The position numbers and the translations under genes are program-made. Below the pieces are notes generated by a model. The model was given only the letters and a program-made list of their open reading frames with translations, was not told the DNA's origin and did no database searches. From Stichopus chloronotus (lineage: Eukaryota; Echinodermata; Holothuroidea; Aspidochirotida; Stichopodidae), in assembly GCA_021234535.1 (NCBI GenBank), contig CM037836.1:16289111-16353110 (forward strand): DNA of 64,000 nucleotides. The letters are read 5' to 3'. Of this stretch, positions 23,501 to 36,500 are shown piece after piece (the first letter of the stretch is position 1; every line of letters begins with the position of its first letter).

Positions 23501-26500
23501 GTGGTCGAGTCCGTAAGCCCTTTAGTATTGGAATCAGGTGGCTCGAGTGCTTGAGAACTGAATAGCCGAAAGGGAAAACAGCACAGTCACCGGGGGGCCC
23601 CTTGTGTCTGTCTCCCCTTCCTTAAAATTTTTTTTTCCGCCAGTGCTGAGGGCGAATTCCCTCATGGTCCTCGTTCAGCTGTTCCCGTCCAATACCTTGC
23701 CTCGTCTGCCATTTTTCATTCTCCTCTGTCTGAGTTCCTTTTCTCTGTGGGGGGGGGGGGGGAATTTTTTTTGGCACATTCTGTTTTCTGCAGCTGTTTT
23801 TGTCTTTTGCCGTACACCGCTGACCACAAACACCAAAGACTGCTCTTCTTTGTGTACGTCGTTGAACTGATCACATCATCGTGGTCAGCGTATCCTGACC
23901 TGTACAACCACCAGAAAAGGTGGCTACACGAAGGGGAGTCGAAAGGAGGGTAGTTCCTCACCTTCGAGAGAGGCTTTTTTTTAAATTATCGGAAACTTTA
24001 TGCTATAGATTTCGGTAGGAAGTTGGGGTGAGGTCCTCTGAGAAAAGACAAAAGGAAGCTTTTCTTTTGGATGCGCTTGGCGGGCTTTGTTATTCCTCGA
24101 CTAAAATCGTATTTTCCCAACTAACCCTAACAGTCACGAACATTTTCTCGCGCGTCCTGTGCTGTGTAATATCTCTATATTCACCACATAAAACGATTTT
24201 GTATTTATACATATATTTCAAGATTTAAGCGCTAGCTGTTGTTCTGTTGTGTTGTTTTGTCACTGAGGTTCCCCACGTGCCCACTTTCCCACCAATTACC
24301 TCCAGACCTCCCCTGTTTGTATCTCATACCCATTATACACACACTTTTCGGAATGTGGCGCCACCCCTGTCGACCTAGGTCAAGGTACGTATTTTGTAAA
24401 AACCTACCTCTCTGTTAACAGCCTCTCTTGAGCTGCCGTTAACATCCGTCATTCATTACCCTCCATGTGCATTGACACACAGTTTTCGTATCTAGTTTTC
24501 CAAACGTTGTTTCAACATTTTATAGCCTTACAGTCAGTTATAACACTGGAGGATATCGAGTAAAAGAGACCGGACAAAATGCAGGAAACCTGCTTACCAG
24601 ACGGTCAAAGTTTCGGCAATTTACCATTACACTTAAAAAAAGCAAACACACACACACAAAATAAAATGGTTTAATTGGCACTGAGCATGACAATTACACT
24701 ACTCAAGGATAAAAAAGGCCTATGTTTGTAATTATAAATTAATATTTATGTTAATTAAATTACAATTTTTAAATGAGAAGCATTTGATTTAACATATTTA
24801 ATTCAACTAAAAATTTTCCTTGAAAACTTAACAAAATTCATCAAATATTCCAGTGACTGGTTGTAATAGTCGTGGTTCTACGTGCAGTACTCGTGAAAAG
24901 GTAAACCTAAAGGTACAACGCAGACAAGACGTGGTTGAGTCTTATTCACCTCTTCCTCTTTGGTAATGGTCAGCTGGCTCATTTTAATTAATACTACTTT
25001 CATTTTAATTAATATTATTTTCCTTCCAGAGAATTAGATGCATGATGTGTCCCCAACGCCTCGAAAGCTGAATACAGTCCTTGAGTTTGTCAGTATTAAC
25101 ACCTACTGAAAAAGTAACGACGAAATTACAATTAGTTGGACCGAATTATGGAGAGAGTCAGAAGTCAAAAACAGAAGTTCGAAAAAAAAGTTAAAGAAAA
25201 AATCGATGGTTTTATCTAAGAAGAAAAAAAATACTTGAAGTCTGTTACTACGTTTTAGTCAAACTAATAAGATATGGTGCCTGTCAGAGTGGTAAGACAA
25301 AAAAAAGAAAGAAATGACGTAAAAACTCCTCCCCCAAAAAGATGTTATGCTAAATATATTCCAGAAAAAAAAAATAAAAAAATATTACTTGGCCTTAAAT
25401 CCCTCACTTGGACAAAGTCATTCCCTGGTTTGATTTCCAGTGTTAAACATCATATTTTACGTAACACTTTTTCACCTTGCCCGTATGCAATTGGGTCAAA
25501 GTCATGATACCATTAATTTACTTCACATTTACACCCCCCCCCCCTTTAATGATATCCGTTCAGCTTGGGATCACACTTGTGACCTTTTTATGAAAAGTTT
25601 ACCGTATATATGTATATAGAATTATTTCCATGAGTTACACACATATACACTACACCGACCTTTCTCTCTATAGTCATGGTCTATAGGTGTACACTGTACA
25701 CAGGCACGCGTGTATTACCTCGTTCCCAAGATGGCTTCTATAGCAACGTCTGTAAATATTTGAATTAAACTTGAAGAGCTCTGCCTTACTAGCTCGCCAA
25801 AAGAGAACCGTTTATTTGGCTTGCAGAGCAAAACTCCTTGGCAACGTTGATATACGTTCAAGCAAAGACGGACAAATGTCTCAACACTGATATCTGTCTT
25901 GTCGTCACGCTAGATTGATCGTTAGCCTGCTTATTATACGGGTCTCGTTTATTTTCCTTGATTTGTAAATTGCGTTGCTTAAAAACAGGAAGATTATCGT
26001 GGTAAGGAAAGGAGGAAATTTGGATAAAAAAGACGAATGAAGAAAAATGTGTAATTATTTTGTTTTCTGGAATGATTATGTAATTTGTGACTGGTAAGCG
26101 ATCATCAATTTTTTTTTAACTATCATATGATCTGTTCATCAGTTAATGAAACACGTAAGACCGTGAAGGCTACTTTAAGTGGGTTGATTGAGCTAAATTG
26201 CAGTATGATTGTGCTTCGACACACTAACTGGCTATGAAGAGTGTGCCAGTACATTGTGGGGGAGTTACCTTATACCATCTAAGATTTGATCTGTCCCTCC
26301 CGCGCAAGTGTTAACGATGTGTTAACGGTGTTAACAGACATAGACCTGAATTTGCGTGTAGTTCTGTAATGCTTTATCTACAAGCACAGATGACTTAGTT
26401 TGCAAGCCAGGGTACTAAAAATGACACAATCGAATTAAATGTTGTTCGTCCGCTTTGGAAATGAAAATTGAAAGCAAGACCTACCCAAGGCATGCATAGG

Positions 26501-29500
26501 CTTCTGGAATTGTTTCATTTTAGTGTCATTGGTTTGACTGTGTCACGTCCCCGAAGTATAAAATTAACAAGAATTGTCTCATCTAAGTTGCAATGGGTTC
26601 AGTTAGTCTAGCCATGATTAATACTGCACTTCTGCACAGATTTGTATCGAAAACATATGTCCGTTTATTCTTTATGCTTTAATTATTAACTGCAATAAAA
26701 ATGAGAGTGTTTACTTCTTTGACCATTTGTAATTCCTCTTGAATGTTTCCTTAGCCGACATTAGGCCCACTGCACGAGGCAGTGTGTTGATAACCATCCC
26801 AGTTCCCCACACAGTAAAATACCAGTATATATATATATATAACAAAAAAAAAACCGAGTGCTAAAACAAGTGTTCACACTCTCAGAAAATTGTTTTATGG
26901 ATCAATAAATATCAGAAAATAATTTGCTCCCTTCATAAACGTTTGTAACGTTTATCGGTGATGGAGAGAGATAACACCTCCCTGCTAGTGTTGCCACCGT
27001 GTGAACGTAACCTGCGTGTCTCACCGTCAGTGCAGATATCGCACTCAAGTAAAACAACCGACACACACTAATATACGTCAGTGAGAACTGCAATATATAT
27101 CCTTTACAGGCTCCATCGACCAAACCACCAACTGTTTATTTGTATTTATCACGTAACGATCGAAGAAAATCAATACAGTCTTTCCTGTTCGTGTAAGTTA
27201 GTTTCCAGGGATATTTTGTGATATTAAAAAACGAAGGTTTATGGAAACATGTTTATTGCCATCAATGAGTTTAGGTCTGGATAGTCTAGTTATATGTAGT
27301 AAGTTTAAATAGTGGTAAGCTATAATGGTGTATGATGATGGGAAGTATCTGCACAATAATCATGATCAAAGTATGCTCTTCATTCACGGATGGTGAACAT
27401 TAGCGAATGGAGGGAACAGAGTTTATCACCGTATAGATGAATTTTAACAATAGTCTGTATGTCATAGGTACGGTGAGCAGACCGGACAGCATGAATAATT
27501 GTTATCACACAGCACTACCAAACCAAGTTAACTTGAAATCAATGTAATAAACATTTGCTTGATCAGAAATAGGTGTACGTTAGTAAGGACATTTTAAGAG
27601 ATCAGTATCTCCCACCTTAAAGTCATCCTTAACATAAATAGTGACTAATTTAACTTTTCAGTTAAAGGTACACGTATACAATCATGAAACATTCTTCTAT
27701 ACCCCCAAAATGTCGTCAAAGTAAAATCGGATAATGAAAATCTTGCATCCCTAAGGGTCAGATAAATTTTTACCCTAACCATTTTTTACTACAGTGATAA
27801 TTAAAATCGACTCATATATAATCTTTTTTAAGTTACATTGGAGTGATATAACTATGGTCCTATTTGCTTTAAAGCTGAAATAATTGTTATTTAAAACGAT
27901 TTCAGCAGAACATCTCATAAGCAATATCTCACTCAGCAACATAAAATGTGACAATGTACGACGCCAACATTCATAACTTTCAAAACTGATAAACTCCTAA
28001 AATATGACACTTGACAATTAAGTGACCCATCATATTGTCACACATTATTGTTTGCACATACACCTATTCCGCGAGAGTGTTCAACAGCCAGTATACTTTT
28101 TAGCACAGGTATTATTCTAAAGTTTCCTTTGTCATGATGTTTTATGGTACACAAGATCTATGAAGACGTGTAATCATATGTAACAAGACAAACTGATGGC
28201 AAGGTACTACAATTTTCGTTAAAGAAAACTGGTCTTGATTATTCCCTCAAGAAGCATGGTAACATTGAGAAATCAAATTTACTCACAATGTGACCCTTGT
28301 TTCGTCTAACCTATGTAACTCTAAGGCAGAGTTGATAAACCTTTTGAGTCAAAGGGGCACATTGCCACCTTTGGACTCTTGTGGTGAGCTACACAGGTTG
28401 CAAGCCCGCCCTGTATACTTGTTTAATGTACAAACTCCCAAGTGATATGGATATCAATAAATGATATGGATATGGATATCAGTAAATATCAGCCAACGGC
28501 GGCTTAAAAAGGGGAAATAATCCAGTAGGTATGCAAGTTGTTGGGAGAGTGGATTCAAATAACTGGCAAAAATGGAGGTTTCAGAAACCGTTGTCGATTC
28601 TCTGGCTTATTGATTTATCATTTCTTTTTCAAACACTTTACTTTACCCCCTCCTTTGTGGTTTTATTTCTGTTCGAAATAGACTGTACGTGAGTGTTCGT
28701 AGTTGGTCATGATACGGCCCACATCATGATACGACCACAACACTGTTCAAAGGTAAATGCACACCACACACAATGATACCCAGATCCTTGCGTATTCTTA
28801 TCCTGAGTGCAGAATGTTCCCTCGCGTGTGTATTGGTAAGGAGATGTCCAATTCCCATGTCGTTGGCACCACAGCTGTTGTGTACGGTGTACATCTCCTG
28901 ATGCACCAGATACCAGCAATAATAACGTGACATCTAACAGGGTTAGCTTGTTAATTGTTTCCTTACTGGAAGTAGTGAATTGATTGCATTCTTTGAAATA
29001 GGAACTAATCAAGTTACGATATCCTTCCTTGTCCAACCAACATTTAGTTTATTATTGAAATACAGAGCAGCATTGGAACGAAAGTGCCTTTACAATAACA
29101 CAAACTGATAAAAAAGTAAGAAAATATAACAGGGACAATAACGGAGTGAATCACGATAAAAGTAAACTATTTCAAACATTTTAAACATCAATTCTATCAC
29201 AAAACTTCTATGAACTTTGAGAAGGAAACAATCTACATCTCAGGAACAGTTTTAGTAAAAAGGCTTTACGTCCAATCCTATTATACCAATGTTGAAGAAG
29301 AAAAGATATCAATAAGTACAGGCCAATGTAATTGAAGTAAGTTATGAATTGCTAACAAGGAAATATTTATTAGTATTGATTGATAGGTTTTTATTAATAT
29401 TGATTAGAATTTCAAATCACATGATGTTTTAACACGATACCACACGTGATAGCTTTCTTTTTCATTTTTATGACGACTTGCTTAAAACTGTTGTTTTCTT

Positions 29501-30130
29501 CTGCAATTCACTTGTAATTATATAGATTCATGTTATCATTACCAACAGTTTGTTTACTTTTTGCGAGCTGTCCGCCAACTCATTTAATCGTTGCAGACGG
29601 CGACTAAACCGTTGCTATGCATGTAATTACTACAGATAATGGTTGCTGAGTAGAAAGGAAGGAGGATAAATTGTATTACTTAACAACCACCAAAACAAAA
29701 ACAAAAACCCCTGTTGTGAAAGTGTGAATTAGCTTGTCATCCCTGTTGCACTGTTTTATTCTTATCTCAGTAAATATACAAACAGACAGTGATGTCATAG
29801 TGACGTGTATCGTGTAAGGTAGGTTTGCAAGGAAACTGATTTATCTCCAACTCAAAAGCACGTCACGAATAGTAATGGATTTGGTAATTGGAGTATTTAA
29901 CGTAGTGATAAAATATACATGAGGAACTCCATGTGCATTTGTTTGAAGACCCATGTATTAAGTACATCTTTCAAGGAACCCAGGACTTGATATGGCCGTC
30001 AAAATTTTCTCTTTGAGTTAAATCTTGCTGACCTAATGTCCCAGTGATGAATTTGATCACAGATCTACTGTTATAACTAAACGAAAAGTTCAGCGACAGA
30101 AACTTGGAAGAAAGTTGCATCAGTTGTTAA
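20600..30130. other. intergenic stretch with simple repeats; no intact gene recognised
   Basis: Contains a poly-A run near 21061-21078, G runs near 21283, 23475 and 23750, small repeats of a CGCACAATAA unit near 21825-21868, an ATTTTAATTAAT duplication near 24980-25017, and a LINE remnant. A 109-codon minus frame at 28707-29036 has no recognised homology and no clear exon borders. Confidence 0.5.
23085..23470 (+). mobile_element. degenerate non-LTR (LINE) reverse-transcriptase fragment
   Basis: The + strand at 23121-23189 reads CVLDAEKAFDKTWHNGLLYK, the RT palm motif with the first catalytic Asp region. It ends in a stop. In another frame, near 23205-23297, SSCLTNRSMQVKYDNIF and SIPLKAGTPQ follow, the next conserved RT block. 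A piece reading LLIEYLNLSTHTKLKHNS lies downstream. The YADD block is missing and frames change, so it is an inactive fragment. The family (Jockey, CR1 or RTE type) is not resolved. Confidence 0.75.
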
Positions 30131-30379
30131 CACTCTGAAAACAAATAAAGTAAAATTCACTCTGAAAGGCGTGTACGGATAGATCACTCGTAGTAACACT
30201 GAATTTCACCAGCAGTGAAGTGAATGTACACTCCAAAAAGTGATATTTCATACAATTGAGTGAAATATTACTCCTAGTGAATTTCCACCCTACTCCGGGT
30301 AATAGGCCTATTTACTTTACGAATAGACCCTCTGTAAACTTTTTTTGGGTGAATTTCACTCCTTTTAGTTTTTAGAGTG
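30131..30379. mobile_element. MITE-like element with CACTCTRAAAAC ends
   Basis: The left end CACTCTGAAAACAAATAAAG and the right end (reverse complement CACTCTAAAAACTAAAAGG) form imperfect inverted repeats of about 30 bases, both leading into a TGAAATTCAC-like block. The interior has several GTGAAATTCACT-like short palindromes. No clear target-site duplication is visible. It ends 169 bases before the start codon of the right ARM-Death-TIR gene and so may sit in its promoter or 5' UTR. Confidence 0.55.
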
Positions 30380-30548
30380 CATGGTGTATAATTGTTCTTT
30401 AGTCAAGTAATCGATGAGGATTTAAGTATTTAGAAATGCTGACTGCAGATTTTTACTTCATTTTCAGATACTTTTGTTTTCAAGGAAACCAATAAAAGTA
30501 TATTGACATATTTGATTCTAACTGGGCTCAACACAAGAAACTGTCATC

Positions 30549-33500
30549 ATGAGCGAGCTAGAAGCACTGGCTGAGAAACTGAAAGAAGAGGATGACTCTA
30601 TCGCCAAATATGGGGAAGAAATCTTGAAAGCGATTAGCTCCACCACCAGCAAAAACACTGACGATGAGCTCTACTCCCTATGCAGATACGTCGAAGATCC
30701 AGGACTAGAGAAATGTCAAAAATCGTAGGTACCGTTTACAAAATAGATGATTATACAAACAAGGCAATCACGGTGACAAGGATAGGAAACGAGTCACAAG
30801 AACGAACTTAATGTCATTGTAAATATTCAATTCCATGTTCGCACATGGAATAGAACGTGGAAATGCAAGATGAAAATGCAAGATTAGTGTGGTTTCAATA
30901 TGAAAAATAAAGGTTTGCGTCAGGGTAAAACAATGCAGAGATATATTTCACTGTCTATTTCTGCTTACGAGAGAGCAACACTGTAGCGTCCCATACACCT
31001 CCCTGCTATATAAACCAGAGGAACCATATATAAATAGGCTATACCGTTTGTAAGTTACCTAAGTTGGTCCTGCCAGTCTTTATTCTTTTCTTACTTACAT
31101 CTTCGCATATAGTCGGCGGGAGGGGGGCGGCTGGGTGTGATTTAGAGGTCACGTGTTAAGTCATGCATAACTTTATTCAAAATTACTTTAGAAGAGTACA
31201 ACGCTTTACACAAACCTTCTTGGGTTAGTCTGTTGCAACAAGTAGCGGGCTCTGTTCCTACAAGGGTACATTATCTATATGTGCTACAGCTTTACTGAAG
31301 AGCGTTACACGATCCCAATCTCCAGTTGTGCCCCTTTTTCTACAGTGTATTCGTATGTGAATGTTTGTTGTGATGTTGTAACATGATTCTATTTCCGTTC
31401 AATGTACATAACCATTATTTACTTCCAGAAAAGGGAAACACGCAGACATACTCGCCAAAATATGTACGGAGTGTATCAGGCAACAGAGGACAGATTACTA
31501 TAAACTGGCGAAGACTATTTTTGAATCCAAAAATTATGTCAACTGGAAGGTGAGAATTGATTGACACTTTTACCTCTCTTCGAGGTAAAGCTCTGTTATA
31601 GCAGAATCGCAATTGGACGCCATTGAGAGTTGATATGAGATTCACACGTTTCGAGTGAGACTCACAGACATTGTTATAGATTTTGCCCCATGACCTGTGT
31701 TAATTTGTCTTGATATTTAGAAAAGGAGTTACGAACAATGTTGCCTAAAAGTATTACCCTATCTTGTGTTTACTTTCAAAGTAAATTAAAAAAAATTATA
31801 AGCAATGTTGATTTTAAACGCTGGTAGTAGATGTGTGTATTTTGTAACGGTGTATATTCACCCTGGAAGATGGAATTCCTGTGCATTGTGTCCACTATTA
31901 TTTCGTGAAAAATACACTTGTAAACTGATGTTTGGTGCGTCGTTAAAGTGTTGGCACTATTGGGCAATGTTATCATATCGAATATTTTAGACTGACTATG
32001 TTCGGATCCCGCAATCGACTAACCAACGGCTAGATGCGTCGTTTCAGTAAAGGCCGTCATTCTCTTTATTTTGTCTTTATGGTTGTGTTATATCTTAAAT
32101 TCATTTCTACTTGCGAAGAATCCTCAATTCCTATTGGCTCACTACAGTCAATTTCAAGTAAAATCATCTGAGGATGAATAAAAATCGTAGAACGAAGGTG
32201 TTTTGTCGTCTGCTATCGTACCCAAAACAGTGATGGTGTTTTGTTTATAGCTCACGAGAATTGTTTTGATGTTGTGAATCTTGTGTACCTTTTCTCTGGC
32301 TTCGTTATCAACGAAAATGGGCTGTTTATTTACCTCCCCAACGTTTCTTTCCCATCAAACTGAACGTCTTTTTGATGAAACGTCATCATTATATGAATGA
32401 ACAAGGTTACTCAGCTTTGGGTCTGTGCATTAACTGAAGGTTAATGCACTCTCGGGGATAATGCTTTTGCTAGATTCGCTAGATGCTCTTGTGCACTCGG
32501 ATCTCGCCATGAATCGCTTCAATTGACCTACCGATCTTACCAAATGTTAATGTACGACCCCGCGTTGATTAACGTTTCATTAAACCCTGAGAGTTTGGTG
32601 TTAACCGTCTTCTTTCTATAGAACAAGATAAAGGAAGCTGAGAACATAGTAGACATCATAAAGAAACCGGTGACCCTCGTCAGGACCAAGAAGGATGACT
32701 GGTGGGGTAAAGATAGAGAACCTGCAGACACGGAACTGGGATCTGCATTACAGGGATGTATATCACAGATGATAGAGGCATATGTGTAAGTAAATCAACT
32801 TTGTGCACAGGTGATGCAAAGCAGATGGGGGAAATCAAATAGATAGCTCTAGCTAAGTGCAACCACACAGATCTTTCCTGTGAGAAGAGATAAACGTCAC
32901 CTCAGGGAGAAATACTTAGGAAACGCCAAATAGGCTTAGTCGACCATACAACAGACGTAAAAGTTGGGATGGGACAAATGCGATATTATGCTGACTGAAA
33001 CGTACAACGCGCTTTTCTGAAAAGGAAAAAGAAAACACAACTGTCATCAGAAAAAAAAAAAAAAAACTGATCTCGTAATTTGCTGAAGTATTAGTAGTGT
33101 TCGTTAATCAGAATCATATGTAGACTAGAGAGTGTTATTTTGAATGGAGGAGCAATATTTCATACAAGAGGTGAAGAAGATAACTACAGCCATTGCAAAT
33201 GACTGACATGAACCGGACATTAGAAGCTGCATATTGCCAAGGGATGTAAAGTTAATGGTTAGATGGCTTCATTATTCTGAATGTAGGGGAACGAAACAAG
33301 ATTGGATACAGGAAATGAAATGGACCATTATTGTTGTGGGTGGATTCCATTGGACAATAGAAGTTAGTTTAGGAAGTACATTCAGGAATAATGACAATGA
33401 GTAGGGCAATATTATCGGATACGTGAAGAGCAATGTACAGAGAAAGATAGATATGTGAGGAATGAACTAACACTACAGAGAGAAAAGCGTACTATTCGGA

Positions 33501-36500
33501 ATAGCTTTTTCTATACAAAAGCTTGTAAAGTATTTAACTCGAACAAAACGTCAGTGAACAGCAAACTTGAAAACTATAAAGAAAATTTCTGAAATTTACG
33601 CATTTACACGAAGATATGTGAAATTCTGTTACATACGAAAATTTACCTTGATCACGTTAGAAAGTAGCTGTATGTTAATTGGCCAACAAGTAATGCCCGA
33701 CGAAAATTTCGTTCATTCCTGAATCACCCAATACAATGGATGTACAAGTCGCGTATGCATGTACCAGTTTAAGTAGACGGGAAGAACTAGATGCGGTTTG
33801 TAAATATTGCACATGTACCGTTCGAGGGTGCAGTTCAGTCGGAGACATACCATACTGCCAAGTCGAAATTCCAACAAATTGCCAGAAAAAGTCATACGTA
33901 CATTCTTACTTCGACGTACTACTAATTATTATCACTTTATTGATAGAATACTAAAAATTTAGGTTTTTCAACCATGTTGAAATGAGTTGAGAGTCAAAGT
34001 GCAAATAGTATATGAACAAATACCGACGATCTACAAAATCGTTGAAAGGCAAACCTACGTTGAACAACACCTTTCTTTTACACCTAACGTCATAGGCAAA
34101 GTTTACCGGTAATTAGGCTATCTAATTTTGTATGCAGCACTTATGAGGAAAAATGCCCCGCATATCGTAATTACCGGTATTTTCTCGACAATCTTGTCAC
34201 ATACTGGACTCTTGTGCTACACGAATCTTTTCGCAAAATGTCAGTTTACTTCTTGCAGCTAGCGGTCCGATAAACTGAACAAGAAAACGCAATCACGTGA
34301 CCATCTCAAAATCGTACCAAACACAATAATGGACATGCTACTCATATCCATTAATTATAGCACAAAACACGCGATACCATCATCTGCCTTAATCGTATGC
34401 AACTGATTTAAGCATGATAAAATGTTGGTAATTAAGTGCAGGAGAAGAACACTAATAAACATTAACACTATACATTTTCGTCGCTACCTCGTTATCATGG
34501 CATCTTTACAGAAACGCATTCTTTTCTCAGTTTGTCTTTTCTTGTAAGGAATGAATTGGGATGGATTGAGCTTTACATGTTTATCATCGTTCTCTATGCC
34601 AAAGTTCTTTCACATCTCTCAATTTGGTTTCAGTCGAGATAAAATGATTAAGAAAGTGAATAAGCCAATCATGGAGTTATTGGTAGCGTCGTACAAGAGA
34701 ACTGACGAGATGGCTTACGTAGTCGGATACGCTATTGCGGATACCAGCGACATGAATTATGACGTAGGTACTTGAAGTCACATTTCACAACCATTGTTGC
34801 ATGATATTGTGGAAAAAGACTTCGTTGTTTACTTATTTGTTTCACAAAACGTGATATTTCATCGCATATTTCGTCTACTGTTTCACGGCCTTAGATTCTA
34901 TACAAGCATTCAAATATTTCCACTTTTCAATGTGTAAGAATGAAATCAACATTAAAACTGCGTGGAGTCTTTGCGACGGGATGCTGAGGTAATGAGACTG
35001 CGCTGACATTCTGTACACGTATGGGGAGTGTATGTTTTTTAGGCAAATTTGAAAATGCTGTGTGAGATTGTGTTGCTGTTGATTGGGTGAGTTCGCCTAA
35101 GTACTGTCTTGGGGAATGTTTCCACAACTTATGTTTCGCCAATTCACTGGAGAAAGCTAAAGCAAATATCTCAAGATTTAATTGGGTGAGAACTTTTAGA
35201 AGTGAACGATTGACGAGCCTGAGCAAACTAAAAAAGTAGAATATGTGTAAACCTTGACTCCAAACAGTTTTCTCTCTTAAATTCGTTTTAGACTATTTGT
35301 CATAATAACAATTAGGAAATTTACTGATTGATTTCAATTTTGCTCGACCTTTTATTGTGTGTAATATGGTTGTGACCATACCTCCATTGACCTACTCCAT
35401 TTTGGTTTCATGGATATGAATTTACTAAACGGCGACATACACAGCCTACCCAAATAGCAGAGTGTACGTAAAGTCTAGAATAAATTAAAAGATATAGGTT
35501 TTAGAGGTTTTCAGATATATCCTGTTCACTCAAATTCCATCTTCCTCGCTTGTTACATTGTTGAGATTGGAAAAATATTCACTTAATTTGAAACAGTCAA
35601 TTGCACAATGCTCGGTGACTTTCGTCTTGTACAACCCACATTGCCTTCTTTTGCTTTTTAAAAAAATAAATTGCTATATAAAGTTGTAGAGTTTTCTTAC
35701 ATAGCTTGTCGTATGCAGAGACCTTCTATAGTTAAGTCATGGTATAACAGTAACATCAGTAAGACGGTGATACCATTTTCTGAAAAGCAGAAATGGCTGT
35801 CCGAAAATAAAGAAAAACAAACACACTAATTCGAGTAGTACATTTACATTTAAGACTTGGGAAATTTTCTGTCCTTTTTCGTTACAAATCTGGCTTCATT
35901 TTGCTTTACCTTCATTCATTTTATTTTGCATCTTTTTAGGGCACAGAGGAACAATTTCCAGAGTTATTTACAGCAATGTTAGAATGGCTACAGAGAGAGG
36001 AGAATGACATTACCGACTATGGAACGAAAAGCAGCTTTGTGCAGTACACGTTCAATACAATTGGGGAGAAATGTATGTAAGTTTTTATAATGATATTTGC
36101 CTTCTTCTAAAGGCTCATGAACCTTCATCATGTCGATAGCGATTGAACACTAGAAAGACCGGGTCCTCCTGTCCGATGAGAGTTCACCGGGTGGACAATG
36201 CTGACACAAATAATTCCAAAGCAAACCTTCTCCATGGACCTCAATTTAACGTCCTCATGGACGTCCTCAAACCCCTCGACGGACGAGGGGTTTCCTTGTC
36301 CGTCGAGGGGACGAACAAGGAAAATCCGTTCTTTGTCTTCTTTCCCAAAGGCAGATATAGCAGGGGACTTGCCTAGCTTAGTACCGTAGTGCAACAGTTA
36401 TGCCGGTCGAACTAAAGAGGACGATGCTTGAATTGTACAACAGGAACACAATTTGAAATTACCAGATAACCTCCTCAACACCTAAACACAATGTCCCTGG

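Noticed and set aside
28707..29036. 109-codon minus-strand frame with a short hydrophobic stretch near its middle, possibly a secreted Cys-containing peptide
   Set aside because: No recognised domain, the hydrophobic stretch is not at the N-terminus, and no homologue or splice border supports it.
36150..36215. Hammerhead-ribozyme-like CCGATGAG core
   Set aside because: The conserved CTGATGA is not matched and no GAAA with the proper stems was found.
36128..36394. Overlapping frames on both strands in an intron of the right copy
   Set aside because: Frames are open on both strands because of GC content and the hairpin; no homology to either paralogue.
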